Origin: Haliclystus octoradiatus
Lineage: Eukaryota > Cnidaria > Staurozoa > Stauromedusae > Haliclystidae
Direction of reading: 5' to 3'
DNA length: 64,000 bases
Assembly: GCA_916610825.1 (NCBI GenBank)
Contig: OU744446.1
Span: forward strand, 35,627,833 to 35,691,832
The translations under genes and the position numbers were made by a program. The notes under the pieces were generated by a model. That model was not told the DNA's origin. It did not search any database and saw only the letters and a program-made list of their open reading frames with translations. Positions 53,401 through 64,000 of the stretch are shown one piece after another (the stretch's first letter is position 1; each line of letters starts with the position of its first letter).

Positions 53401-56400
53401 CTAGCGGTCACTCTAGTCATGTCTAAAAGTGTGTTTTCTATTGAATTAACCCTGCATATAAAGGTCACCTGCATAAAACGGTCACTCTAGTCATGTTTAA
53501 AAGTGTGTTTTCTATTGATTCAACCCTGTATATAAAGGTCATCTGCATCTAGCGGTCACTCTAGTCATGTCTAAAAGTGTGTTTTCTATTGATTCAACCC
53601 TGTATATAAAGGTCATCTGCATCTAGCGGTCACTCTAGTCATGTCTAAAAGTGTGTTTTCTATTGATTCAACCCTGTATATAAAGGTCACCTGCATAAAA
53701 CGGTCACTCTAGTCATGTCTAAAAGTGTGTTTTCTATTGATTCAACCCTGCATAAAACGGTCACTCTAGTCATGTCTAAAAGTGTGTTTTCTATTGATTC
53801 AATCCTGTATATAAAGGTCACCCACATAAAACGGTCACTCTAGTCATGTTTAAAAGTGTGTTTTCTATTGATTCAACCCTGTATATAAAGGTCACCTGCA
53901 TCTAGCGATCACTCTAGTCATGTCTAAAAGTGTGTTTTCTATTGATTCAACCCTGCATATAAAGGTCACCTGCATAAAACGGTCACTCTAGTCATGTCTA
54001 AAAGTGTGTTTTCTATTGAATTAACCCTGCATATAAAGGTCACCTGCATAAAACGGTCACTCTAGTCATGTTTAAAAGTGTGTTTTCTATTGATTCAACC
54101 CTGTATATAAAGGTCATCTGCATCTAGCGGTCACTCTAGTCATGTCTAAAAGTGTGTTTTCTATTGAATTAACCCTGCATATAAAGGTCACCTGCATAAA
54201 ACGGTCACTCTAGTCATGTTTAAAAGTGTGTTTTCTATTGATTCAACCCTGTATATAAAGGTCATCTGCATCTAGCGGTCACTCTAGCCATGTCTAAAAG
54301 TGTGTTTTCTATTGATTCAACCCTGTATATAAAAGTCACCTGCATAAAACGGTCACTCTAGTCATGTCTAAAAGTGTGTTTTCTATTGATTCAACCCTGT
54401 ATATAAAGGTCACCTGCATAAAACGGTCACTCTAGTCATGTCTAAAAGTGTGTTTTCTATTGATTCAACCCTTTATAAAACGGTCACTCTAGTCATGTCT
54501 AAAAGTGTGTTTTCTATTGATTCAATCCTGTATATAAAGGTCACCCGCATAAAACGGTCACTCTAGTCATGTCTAAAAGTGTGTTTTCTATTGATTCAAC
54601 CCTGTATATAAAGGTCACCTGCATCTAGCGATCACTCTAGTCATGTCTAAAAGTGTGTTTTCTATTGATTCAACCCTGCATATAAAGGTCACCTGCATAA
54701 AACGGTCACTCTAGTCATGTCTAAAAGTGTGTTTTCTATTGATTCAATCCTGTATATAAAGGTCACCCGCATAAAACGGTCACTCTAGTCATGTCTAAAA
54801 ATGTGTTTTCTATTGATTCAACCCTGTATATAAAGGTCACCTGCATATAGCGGTCACTCTAGTCATGTCTAAAAGTGTGTTTTCTATTGAATTAACCCTG
54901 TATATAAAGGTCACCTGCATATAGCGGTCACTCTAGTCATGTCTAAAAGTGTGTTTTCTATTGAATTAACCCTGTATATAAAGGTCACCTGCATATAGCG
55001 GTCACTCTAGTCATGTCTAAAATTGTGTTTTATATTGAATCAACCCTATATATAAAAGTCACCTGCATATAGCGGTCAATTTGTCTACCTCTCACAGCTG
55101 GCAGGTATAAATAGGTTTCGTTTGTATCGTGGAACCTGTATACTGTACTGTATAACAGGTTTACAAGATTTAGATTAGTTGACCAGTATAGACATGTGGA
55201 GTTCAGAACTCAATAAAGTAGAGACTGCTTGGATCGCCAGTCACAGGCACATTTTGAGATCAATAAATTGCACAAATTTGTTATTTGGAATGATTATTGC
55301 TGATTTTTCTGAATTAATAACTGGTCTGAATTCTAAGCACGTTTCAATAAATACTATTCTCACTATAAGAATGTAATTTCATAAGTCACTAGCTAACCTT
55401 AAAAACTTTCAGGAACTTTAAAAGGGAGAAATTTGGCTGGAGGCACAAATATATCTTTTTAGACCCCTGGCGGACTTTATATACAAGGATGAATCGATAC
55501 TTTTTGTATATTACTGGATTTGTAATTATATACAGGTCATTGCTATATAGAGGCGGCTGTTATTTGTAATGTGTGTAGTTTTGTTCTCATTTCCTCCTCC
55601 CATGAACTTTCAATTTGGACCAAATGTCATATTCCTCCCGGGATAGACCTTTAGAGAGATTCCCTAATCTATCCATTATCCAGTTGAATAGATGAGTTAA
55701 ATTAATGCAAGGCATGTTTCATCGGCTTCTTACAATAGACATGTAACTTGGTTTGCTGTGTATTTCCCCTATTGATCTTTGTTGTTATTCTTGTACAGTA
55801 TTGTCAGATTGAGAGTCCTGCCAAAAGGTACTCAACAAAAATTTCAAATGTTATTTTTGAGAATTTTGCAATTAAAATTAATGAAAGACAGAAAATATAC
55901 AAATACAAAAACCTCACTTGTCTAAATTCTGAAAGGTTTACGCGGAATTCCACAGAGAGGAATCATGTCTGTTTAAATCCTACCTTTGAAGTTTTAAACA
56001 ACTCTGGTGGGCGTCGTGGCAGTGGAGGTTTTGACGAAGGTGGTGCAGACGTTTTATTCGATGTTTGGGCTGGAGGAGGAGGTTGGGCTGCAGCCGGACG
56101 TTTGTTATGCGTGATAATCACATGAGTTGGAATGTTCTTTGCCGTGCCTTCTTCATAAGGCATTTCTTGAAAAATAAGTTAAAGACAATTAAATTGCTTT
56201 AAATAAATAGTCACCATACAGTGTAACTCCCTTCAATGAAATGCAAATCAAACTTACCAATGATTTTAATGCATTAATCCGAAAATTGACCTGAATTGAA
56301 TTTGTTTAACAGGGACTTGACCACAAAGTTATGTTGGTAGAGCTTCAAAGTGAGTTTGCTGATGAGCATGAGGATTTCACTCATTTGGATTGCATTTAAG

Positions 56401-59400
56401 CAGATTTAATCTATATCATAATTATGTCTACAGTCAAACTGGGTTAATATCTCCTCTTTAAATGCCCCCACCTTGTTTAATATCCCCACATAAAATTGAT
56501 TTCTAGTTTCAATTCTTCAAACTAACTCCCATATTCCTATCTTGGTTAATATCCCACCTCGCTGCCTTAATGTCTTGCCTTTCATCCGTACAAGAGGGGG
56601 GATACTAGGCAAGTTCAACTGTATTAATAAAGTGTTTATTATTAAGCGATTTTCTGTGACTTATCGCAGACTTCATGCAGTATCCAGAGTGTCAACAACA
56701 CCAGTGCAGGAATTTGCAAATGTGTGAGGGAAAAATCAACAATGCTAGAGAAAACGAAAAACATAATTTTGACTTTATTATGAATCTATTGCATGCAGAG
56801 CCTTTTATTTTACTATTATCAACAAGGATAAGATTTATATTTCATTGTCTGTTTTCTCGAACATCCTGTCAGCAATCTAACCATTTCAAATTCCACAAAT
56901 TATCTGATACTTAAATTAAGACGTTTTGTTAAGAAACCACACAGAAAACCTTGTTATAGATGTCCTTATCGATAACCCTTGCTTGTTCACTTGGAAAATT
57001 AAATAATTGATTCATTTGTAAGCTAGCATGCAGACCAGTGTGAGTATTCAAAAACTTGTAAACCGGGTTTGACAAAAGGTTCACCCATCTGGAATCCTAG
57101 AGGCATTTCAACATTTTCTTCGAAAATTCTTTTTTGAGGTTTGACCAATGAATCATAAAAATATATCAATTTTCTTCTGAATTTTCTCTAGCCTTCCGGA
57201 ATCTAGGATTCCAGGATTTCTACTTTCGTCCGACTATCTCTGTACAGTAAAAGATGCATAAAAGTAAAATAACGAATTTGAAACTGAGTAAGACAAATTA
57301 AAATGGCAGTAAAAAATATTATCAGCAGTGTTATTACCATAGTCATCTTCACTATCGAATTCATCGTCATGGTTACGATGATTCAAGGATGCTTTTATTT
57401 TTGCTTCAACAGCTGGGTCTAAATCCATACTGTCTGTTGCTTCATAATTGGGTGAAATTGTATCTAATACAAAATAAACAATTCAAATAGATGTTAACAA
57501 ACTGTTCAAAAAATTTGCAAGACACAGGGATTAACTTGCAATCCTGTCACAGGGGATTCCCCTGAAAAAAACAGTTTTTGAGTTATGAAACACTCATGAA
57601 CTGTTCCTGGACAGTAGATGTACCCTATTCATTCACTTTTCATGTCCATTCGTGAACTTTGATGAACAGATCATGAATTGCCGTGAAAAGTTCATGAATA
57701 TTGGGATATTGCAAAATCAGATGTCAGACATAATTCTAATTTCAATCGCCATTGAAATGCATTTCCACAAGACGTTGCAAACTTGCAATGGTGACAAAAT
57801 AACTTGAAATTTAATCTGAGAAAATAATGTAAATTATAACAAATTTTTGTAAACTGCATAGTATAAGTGTATACCTTGTCCATATATGCGTGTATTCTCT
57901 GATAAATTTTTTTATATTTATTTAACGTTCATGAACCGTTCATAAGCTCATGAACTGATCTTCATAGGGGTTAACTTGAATGCCAGAAGACCGGTAGTTC
58001 AGATATTATGATATGCACTTCAAGGTTCAACTCAGTCATCTTCTAGTATAGTACAACGTTCGACTCAATCTAGATTTAATCTGAATATCCACCCATCTTC
58101 TGATACTCTGATACCAGGTTGAAAGGTCCAGAGAGGAGAGCATTAAGGAATGAGGAGTATTGCTTCTTCTTGACTTCATATTGTGCTTGACAATCAATAC
58201 AAACTCAAGCCACAAAATACATTCATAAGTTGGTACAATTTCATTAATTATATCTATCGATTAAAAATTGTATAATCATCCACAAGCAGTTTCATATATA
58301 TTCTGTGAAAGTTGGCACTGCTGGTAAATATAAAGGTAGGTACCGATAATAAATTGTTTTTAAAGAGAAATTTGATACAGTGAAACCTGTATATAACAGC
58401 CACCCATGAAAAGTAGATAAACTGACCACTATATGCAGGTGGCCTTTATATAAAAAGGGTTGATTCAATAGAAAATATTATTTTAGACAAACCAAGAGTG
58501 ACCACTATAGACAGGTGGTCACATTATAGAGGTGACCGCTATAACAGGTTTTTACTGATTGTGAAAAGTCAACACATTGAAATGATCCCATGTTGAAATT
58601 TATACACATACCATCATGTTGGGTAATTGTTCCTGATTTACTTGTCGTCTACAAATTCAATAATAAAAAAAACATAAGCTTCTTAGCAGACGCTTCTTAC
58701 TACCGATAATAATGTCAGGTAATAACAAGTAAATTAAGACAATCAATCATGAATTAATCACATCCTTTGACATTGTTTCTTACACGAGGTGGGCATCAAG
58801 ATATCACACCCTCAGAGTAGTATTTGTTGGTTATAGCTAGATCAGGGGAACTCAAGGATATCCTATATCAAAACTGAGGTTCGGCAGTAGATCACGGCAG
58901 ATCGCAATTCGATCACAAGCTTCACCTGCTCATATGTTTCCCTCGCCCACATGTTCACTCACTCACGTGTTTCGCTCACCCTCGGGTCCGTTAGGAACCC
59001 TTTATAGATATTAGGGTAAAATCATGTGATAACAACCCAGTCGAGTATAAATTCATTTTTGTTTCATCAATTTTTGTCGGCGTCATGGAACAGTGGCTAT
59101 CGTCTGACTAGTCTGCAAGGCAAGCAAGTTTGGTATTGGTATTCATGAAATGCGGGCGTATATGTACCGGTAGCAAAATATGACACATTTTTCTGTGAAA
59201 CATCTATGCGATGGAAGTTTAGTCAGTTAGACATTTTGTGACACATTAAATAAGTCACAGGAAATGTTATCGTGTAAACTGGGCTTTATTTGTGTTTCTA
59301 AATGTTTGTAAGTTACTTGCCATTCACATCATGCATATGTTGCCTCATATCAATACAGTACAAATAAAAGCAGCGTTTTAAAAAGGTCTTCGGTTACCCC

Positions 59401-62400
59401 CCTGGTCTAACCACTACCAAATGTATTAGATAAATATGTTAGTGCGATCAACACTCAATTTTACCTAGTACAGTGTAACTCGCTCAAGCGCAATTCGGAT
59501 AAGTGAAATTCCCGTTTAATTGCATTCTGAATTTGAAACCTTATAAACTACTTTCTAGTCAAATTCTTGATAAACAAGATCAGATAAAAACAAATTTGAT
59601 TGAATCCAACAGAAATTGTTGACAATTTTGATTTGCACTTAAGCAGGCTACACTGTATAACCAACCATCACCTCTGTGTAGTAACCAACTGTTGACAATG
59701 GGTATAATAAGGGATTAAAGAGTGATGTAATCATTTTAATAATCATGTAACATAACCTTTGTCAGGAACATCAATTGTCTCTCATCAATTTCCATACAAC
59801 AATGACTTGCTTTCTAATTTAATGGTTCATTGATTTTTCATTAAATACAATTTGAATGAAATTCTTACGAATATCATTTCAAAATATAAAGCGAAGAATT
59901 CAATATAATTGTTTTCAAACATATTTGCAATATTCAAAATAATAGTAAAAGCCATGTTGTTACTTTTTTGAATTTCTCAATTGAATTTTCAATTACAGAT
60001 TATAAATTTGATTTGATTTTATGAAAAAATATTCAATCTGTGGCAGCTAGTCGCCATTTTCAAAACATGTGTTCTAGCTATTTGGTTAAAGCTGTGCAGG
60101 TATAGCTCTATAACCGCACACGTGCAGGTATAGACCTATACCCGCACGCTTTTAGTGGTTGCCATGGAATCTCGTTGGTTGTCTTGACATAGCTGCTAAA
60201 CATGTGGTACAAATCCACCAATCATGACTCGAGTTTTTTTCAAGTGATTATTAATACAGTGTAACTGATTGAGTTCAATTGGTGAAATTCCTGCTTATCT
60301 GCAACCTGGCTTTGAAACCCGTTAAACCATTTTCTGGTCAAATCCTTGGTAAACAATTTCGTATAAGTGCAACTTCGTATAAGTGCAAGTTCGGATAAGT
60401 GCAACGGAACTCGTTGGCAATTTCGACTTGCACTTAAACGGGTTACACTGTAATGAGTTTAGGGCTCTGTCAAGGATTGGCGCTGGTTGACACAACATTT
60501 TTCGATTAACATTTGTTGTAATAACTTTTTTATGTTTCAATTTTATTTAAAAATCCCGCAGCAGATTGGTATTAAATGTACCGACCGAGGTAACAGATGC
60601 AAAAGGAATTTTGAAAATCGCTTGAAACAGAATTTATACGTTTGTGTTTCTAGATGACCTACTTTATCTCTACGCAAAAGGAATTGAGACTAGTTCAGGT
60701 GTGCACATTTTCATAATTTGTTTCTTGGGATTGGCTCTTATTTAGTTACTGATTGATTCTAGATCATTCTCAGTTCTGTTATATACCAGTTGAAAAAGGG
60801 CCCTTTTTGGGTGAAAGATTTGAAGACTATGCTAGTTGACACAGTAGCCCTCGTTCTAAATAAGCAATTTGTAAGATTGATTACACTCTGTTTATAACAG
60901 TGAAACACAGTCATTCTACCATTCTGATGTTAATGAGATTAAGCCCTTATAACAATGAATATATGATAACGAAAAAATAGGAAGATTAATCTACCATTGT
61001 TGCTGTTCCAGTACAAAATGGTACATTCGCACGGCATTTTTTATGTACACACATCTTACACCACTGACAACGGCATCCTTGTTTGAGCAAACCTTAATAA
61101 AACAAAAAACAAATAATGTTTCTATGCAAAAATTGTAGCAAGACAGTAACTTGATGCTTAACATAATTATGTAAACAAAAAGTCTTAAGTATTTCGAAAT
61201 ATTTTCATGAACTTTTAATGTTAGTTCAAAGTTGCCTTGAAAAATCTGGCCATTAGAAAATGAAAAACTTGCTGAAAAATGTTTGGAAGAAAAATCGAAA
61301 TCATCCAATTAAATGAAAGACTGCATGCAGGGTCCGACAAAATAAGGGATCCTGGAATCCTAGATTCCGTCCAGAAAGTTGGAGCAAATTCAGAAGAAAA
61401 TTGATGTATTTAATGATTTATTGGTCAAACATCAACAAATAAATTCAGAAGAAAATGTTGAAATGCCTCTAGGATTCCATTAAGGCTGAACATTTTGTCG
61501 AAACCCTGACTGCATGAACTGACTGACTGTGTAAGCCACGGTCCGCAGGGTCTCGGGTTCAATCCCTGGCCGGAGCACTATAGGTTGGCGTCAGGAAGGG
61601 CATCCGGCTATTAAACGCACACAAGCTTCAAAATACTAACCAATTTTTAACCAACCACCCTGGTGAAAAAAAGCTGCAAGCTTACCTTGTTTGTGCTAAA
61701 TGATAATTCAAAAAAATGAACTGTACATTCAAATCCAAGTTCAAACAAATTTGTCAAAAAAATATAGCAACATGCTCTGATGGATGCTCAAAACGACAGT
61801 TTAAATACAAAATATGAACAAGACGTCAAGTAAAATATAGATAATCTTACCTACGATGATTCCTTTACAGTAATAGCACAGAGCAGGTTTCATAAAGTTT
61901 TGATCGAGAAATCGATGCGGTTTTTCTTTATCTAAACGAGCTGATGATAGCGTTGCTTTGGTAGTTTGTACGTCATGCGCTTCTTCATTTGCAATATCTT
62001 CCAGGTCATCAGCATATTCTTCAGTGACAGGGCCAAGCCTTTCAAGAACACTTGGTGTAAATAACTGATGCTATAAATAAATTGAAAAAATCTCATGTCA
62101 TTCCATTAAAATGGATTAGGAATTGTGTAGAGGTTGCTAGGATGTTTGATAGGAATCCATGTAAATCAGTATTTTCAAATAACGTCATGTAAAACGGTTA
62201 TTGAACAAATGATGATTATGATTAGGCAAGAGTCTCTACCCCGTGTTATGCTCCATGAAATTGAGATTTGTGGAACAAGGGCTAGAGGAGCTTCTTACAT
62301 ATGAAACAGATTGCAACCTCAAGTCGCATAGCAGGATTTTGTCGTTGTAAGATTGTGCTAATTCGTAAAGACACATTGACGTGTTAAGCAGACCCAGACG

Positions 62401-64000
62401 TGAAATCACAGCTTGACAAAGTTACTAGTTGTGTGGTCTAATTCTTCATTTTTAGAAAAGCTTGAATTGTCAAACCATAATTCGAAGCACTGTTCTTGTT
62501 TGTTTACCTCAGTTGCCGTTTCGTCATAACCAAATCATATAATATACATTACCTGAGCTCGATGCATTTCTAATCGGCATTTCATTGATCTGATTTCATG
62601 TTTTCGTCTAACTAACACTTCTTCAAATGTCTCTCCAGGTTGTGTAGGAGTCGTTCTAAACAAATCAACAGAAATAATACTAACACTGGCAGTTACAATT
62701 CAATAATCCAAATATAAACAAGCTTGGGTACAGTCAAATCTGTTAAAACAGTCCTGTCTGTACATCGATCAGGTGTTATCAAGCGATAGTTTTGTCAATG
62801 TTCAAATTATATGTTTCGTATTGTGCATTTATGAATTACTGTATCTTCAATGTTACAAGTACGCTGAGTCAAAAATAGAGCATAAATCATACAGTCAAAC
62901 TTAGTCTGCGTTCCAAGGACCGCAATTCATTCTCAAAAGAATAAGAATTGTATGCTTTAGTGAATTAATTGTGAAATATGACGCATTCTAGACTTGTCTA
63001 CGCATATGCCAAATGAGGTACAGTACTAGAAATTGGTGGCTTAGAGGAATACAATTTTTCAAGCCACAATTAGTGTAGTGAATCAGTGCATATTCAAAAA
63101 CAGAGCACAAAGGTCGCCAGTCAATTTTATGATTGTAACAGGAGTGCATGTTTGTTAAAGCAATAGAAAAGTTGACCAATAGATTGTGTTTCAAAGACAA
63201 AGAAAACTTACATTTCAGGCTGTGATTCAAGTGTAGGTAAAACCTGACATTGAATGTTGTTTTCTAATGAATTAATCTAAATCGAATAGGTAGATGATCA
63301 AGATTAGTAGATATAAAACAACATAATATTTTTAAATAAGTGTTCGCTTGTTAACATCAAAATCTAGATAAAACCCTGGATTTAAAATGACTTGGAAATC
63401 CTTGTCGTTTAGCCACTCTTTCAATTTTGTCTGACGTGTTCGATTGCATGTTTTATTTTTTATTTGTGAAGCGACCATCGCAAAAGATATGACCTAAAGA
63501 GTAGCCATTCTACAAAACTAGGCCACCCTAATGAATCGCAGCTCATGGATATTGAAATGCCATGTTTCCATAAACTCTGCAAGCATTTTTGTTGTATTTA
63601 TGTTGTAGTCGTGTTTGTTCTATCATAAATCAGGTAAACTGTAGTAGTTTTCTTTCACCGGGTGTTGATTAGTTAGTTTAGCATTTGGTTGTGGAAAGTG
63701 TGTGTGTGTTTAATGGGCAAATGACCTTCCTGGCACCAACAAATAGTGCTTCTGCCAGGGATTGAACCCAAGACCCTGCTGGCCAAGTTCTAATGCCATA
63801 CCCCTTACAGTAAGGCTCTACTATGACTGTTGCTAAACTGTTTATAAACAGTTCACAAGGTCTATTAACAGTCATTGAACAGTTCTTCACATTCATGAAA
63901 AGTTTAAACTTCAAGTTTATGTTCACAGGGATATTGTGTCATTTTGGAAATCATTTTGGATAAATTTATAACCTACCTGTCCTTTGATTAAATAAATGAT
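49353..64000 (-). CDS. C1-domain and tandem-SH3 adaptor protein, 3' part (5' end outside window)
   Basis: Exons on the minus strand: 63977-64000 (continues beyond), 63212-63276, 62553-62655, 61851-62070, 60995-61092, 58612-58648, 57338-57463, 55984-56165, 53220-53287, 51979-52030, 51111-51158, 50372-50458, 49353-49460. All join in phase and give 405 visible residues to a TGA stop. Order: a helical segment (FEEVLVRRKHEIRSMKCRLE), a C1 zinc finger, an acidic stretch (DDEFDSEDDYE), a proline-rich linker (AQPPPPAQ, PPLPRRPPE) and two SH3 domains at the C-terminus. This order matches Bzz1-type F-BAR/C1/SH3/SH3 proteins and STAC proteins. The part that would decide (an F-BAR domain or none) is outside the window. 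Such proteins link membranes or channels to partners through proline motifs. The proline-rich linker could be an internal SH3 target. Confidence 0.85.
49957..50330 (-). repeat. family A SINE split by a 138-bp MITE
   Basis: The SINE 3' block (ATTGAGACGATATTGCTCA, 49957 on) is interrupted at 49984-50121 and resumes at GGCGTCTGTACCACTC. The body continues to about 50330, next to the coding exon at 50372-50458. Confidence 0.65.
49984..50121. mobile_element. 138-bp MITE with 18-bp perfect inverted ends
   Basis: CGCAGTGTCCAACAAAAA (49984-50001) and its exact reverse complement (50104-50121). The interior has CTTCGGGAATCTTG and TCTAGGATCCAAGGATCC, related to the GGATTCCAGGAT family. It sits inside a SINE. 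Confidence 0.85.
51111..53287 (-). CDS. first SH3 domain exons
   Basis: Exons 53220-53287, 51979-52030 and 51111-51158 encode LCVALFDFEAAQDVDLSLKA, then VQVLNTEDVDWWEGIVDG and QGYFPASYVQ. ALFDF, the WW pair and FPASYV are the usual SH3 landmarks. The domain is cut by two introns at phases 2 and 0. Confidence 0.88.
51535..51620. mobile_element. decayed GTTCATGAAC element
   Basis: GTTCAAATGAACAGTTCATG and AATGTTAAACGGCC; a further diverged stretch lies at 51295-51400. Confidence 0.45.
52138..52217. mobile_element. fragment of GTTCATGAAC element
   Basis: AACTGTTCATGAACTGTTC and CATGAACTGTTTTCACAGG; right arm only. Confidence 0.5.
52266..52441. mobile_element. pogo/Tigger-like MITE
   Basis: ATACCTGTATATAACAACCA to TTATCACAGGTTTGATTGTA; internal blocks as in the other copies. 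Confidence 0.7.
52551..52674. mobile_element. GTTCATGAAC fold-back element, diverged
   Basis: CCCCTGCGAAAACATTTC to GACTCAGCAAAAGTTTTCTC. Confidence 0.6.
52730..53090. repeat. TCCTTGTCGTTTAGCC repeat
   Basis: TTCCTTGTCGTTTAGCCACTC near 52735 recurs as ATCCTTGTCGTTTAGCCGCTC near 52980, and again at 63395-63470. Minus-strand ORFs across it (52851-53062) are incidental. Confidence 0.55.
53319..55126. repeat. 74-bp satellite grown inside a pogo-like MITE
   Basis: About 24 head-to-tail units of 74 bp fill 53369-55080. Each has GATTCAACCCTGTATATAAA, then GGTCACCTGCAT, a variable CTAG/AAAA/ATAG block, and CGGTCACTCTAGTCATG, then GTGTGTTTTCTATT. Two units are shortened by a deletion. The array is bounded by the ends of one pogo-like MITE in minus orientation: GGTGAAACCTATTATAGC at the left and AAATAGGTTTCGTTTGTA at the right. 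So an internal piece of the MITE was amplified. It lies between coding exons 55984-56165 and 53220-53287 and starts only about 80 bp beyond the acceptor side of the latter. Confidence 0.88.
55475..55565. repeat. pogo-like MITE fragment
   Basis: GGCGGACTTTATATACAAGG and GTCATTGCTATATAGAGGCG; ends diverged. Confidence 0.45.
56432..56622. mobile_element. TA-flanked MITE with ACAGTCAAACTGGGTTAATA ends
   Basis: The left ACAGTCAAACTGGGTTAATA and the right TACTAGGCAAGTTCAACTGT are inverted. The interior repeats TTAATATCCC blocks. A related fragment is at 28676-28740. The type of end suggests a pogo/Tc1-like origin. Confidence 0.7.
57060..57235. mobile_element. GGATTCCAGGAT-family MITE
   Basis: GACAAAAGGTTCACCCATC at the left and AGGATTTCTACTTTCGTCC at the right. 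The arms GAATCCTAGAGGCATTTC and GGAATCTAGGATTCCAGG are inverted relative to the copy at 61333-61510. Confidence 0.6.
57558..57700. mobile_element. decayed GTTCATGAAC element
   Basis: CCCCTGAAAAAAACAG and AACACTCATGAACTGTTCC at the left; the rest is diverged. Another fragment is at 57918-57968. Confidence 0.5.
58376..58557. mobile_element. pogo/Tigger-like MITE
   Basis: TACAGTGAAACCTGTATATA to CGCTATAACAGGTTTTTAC, full-length type. Confidence 0.8.
58880..59200. repeat. dispersed repeat shared with 46640-46930
   Basis: GGGTCCGTTAGGAACCC, TATTAGGGTAAAATCATGTG and GGAACAGTGGCTATCG occur in the same order as at 46785-46910. Confidence 0.5.
59469..59659. mobile_element. MITE with TACAGTGTAACTCGC ends
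   Basis: TACAGTGTAACTCGCTCAAG at the left; the right arm GCACTTAAGCAGGCTACACT is its inverse. TA-flanked, pogo-like ends. A second copy is at 60254-60452 and a fragment at 27288-27360. Confidence 0.75.
60254..60452. mobile_element. MITE with TACAGTGTAACTGAT ends
   Basis: TACAGTGTAACTGATTGAG and GCACTTAAACGGGTTACACT are inverted ends; inner GGATAAGTGCAACGGAACTC. Same family as 59469-59659. A minus-strand ORF across it is incidental. Confidence 0.75.
60995..62070 (-). CDS. C1 zinc-finger exons
   Basis: Exons 61851-62070 and 60995-61092. Zinc ligands fit HX12CX2CX13CX2CX4HX2CX6C: His116, Cys129, Cys132, Cys146, Cys149, His154, Cys157 and Cys164, counted from the window-visible N-terminus. Landmarks are HRFLDQNFMKPALC, IIVGLLKQG and HKKC. 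The last spacing is one residue shorter than the common X7. Whether it binds diacylglycerol or is an atypical C1 cannot be told. Confidence 0.85.
61333..61510. mobile_element. GGATTCCAGGAT-family MITE, clearest copy
   Basis: GTCCGACAAAATAAGGGATC at the left and ACATTTTGTCGAAACCC at the right. Inner order: GATTCCGTCCAG, AAATTCAGAAGAAAATTGAT, GGTCAAACATCAACAAATAA. Confidence 0.65.
61538..61712 (+). repeat. tRNA-derived SINE, family B
   Basis: GGTCTCGGGTTCAATCCC (B box), GGCATCCGGCTATTAAACGC and a tail near TACCTTGTTTGTGC. It starts about 30 bp after the MITE at 61333-61510. Confidence 0.7.
63655..63815 (-). repeat. tRNA-derived SINE, family B, diverged, minus orientation
   Basis: The minus strand reads GGGTCTTGGGTTCAATCCC, then CATTAAACACACAC and the CCGGTG end. 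About 20% diverged by eye from the copy at 28762-28978. Confidence 0.55.
63820..63935. mobile_element. decayed GTTCATGAAC element
   Basis: ACTGTTTATAAACAGTTCAC and CATTGAACAGTTCTTCAC with a final GTTCACAGGGAT; only loosely palindromic. Confidence 0.45.

Noticed and set aside
53369..55080. CRISPR-like array
   Set aside because: Units are contiguous 74-bp copies without unique spacers, inside a MITE of a eukaryotic intron.
55748..56125. Plus-strand ORF of 125 aa, Gly-rich at the end
   Set aside because: It is the antisense shadow of the proline-rich exon 55984-56165 of the C1/SH3 gene.
60991..61308. Minus-strand ORF of 105 aa
   Set aside because: It overlaps the C1 exon in another frame; the C1 frame carries the conserved Cys/His set.

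Overview
This is a eukaryotic (animal) window, AT-rich, with spliced genes whose exons are small and whose introns are packed with repeats. The repeat load (two tRNA-derived SINE families, several MITE families and a very abundant palindromic family) together with genes for XRCC4, a KIF3B-type kinesin-2 and a C1/tandem-SH3 adaptor point to an invertebrate metazoan. The sequence alone does not settle the phylum. Exon boundaries were worked out by hand from GT/AG sites, reading-phase continuity and recall of the protein families; no alignment was run.

Layout. (1) 1-2.7 kb: repeat relics, including a decayed chromodomain fragment, and the 3' flank of the first gene. (2) 2692-13292, minus strand: an 8-exon XRCC4 gene (non-homologous end joining) with an unusually short C-terminal tail. 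Its introns hold a higher-order minisatellite, SINEs and a long (TAA)n hairpin. (3) 13963-18189, plus strand: a 3-exon MFSD4-like major facilitator gene, head to head with XRCC4 across about 670 bp. (4) 19907-47530, minus strand: a 26-coding-exon KIF3B gene (heterotrimeric kinesin-2 motor, 756 aa), convergent with the transporter. Its AUG sits alone at the end of exon 1. (5) 48600-48833, plus strand: a small uncharacterised ORF. (6) 49353-64000, minus strand: the 3' part of a gene with a C1 zinc finger, a proline-rich linker and two SH3 domains; its 5' end lies beyond the window.

The genes look like ordinary housekeeping or cytoskeletal neighbours with no obvious shared pathway. The more novel content is in the repeats. 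A palindromic element family built on GTTCATGAAC occurs about 20 times with both ends recognisable, plus many decayed copies. It inserts into SINEs and into itself, and carries dense AGTTCA half-sites in inverted and direct (DR5) arrangement. Other items of interest are a 74-bp satellite that grew inside a pogo-like MITE and shows higher-order structure, a 363-bp higher-order minisatellite with an inverted arm, and a 942-bp hAT-type element with an 8-bp target duplication.
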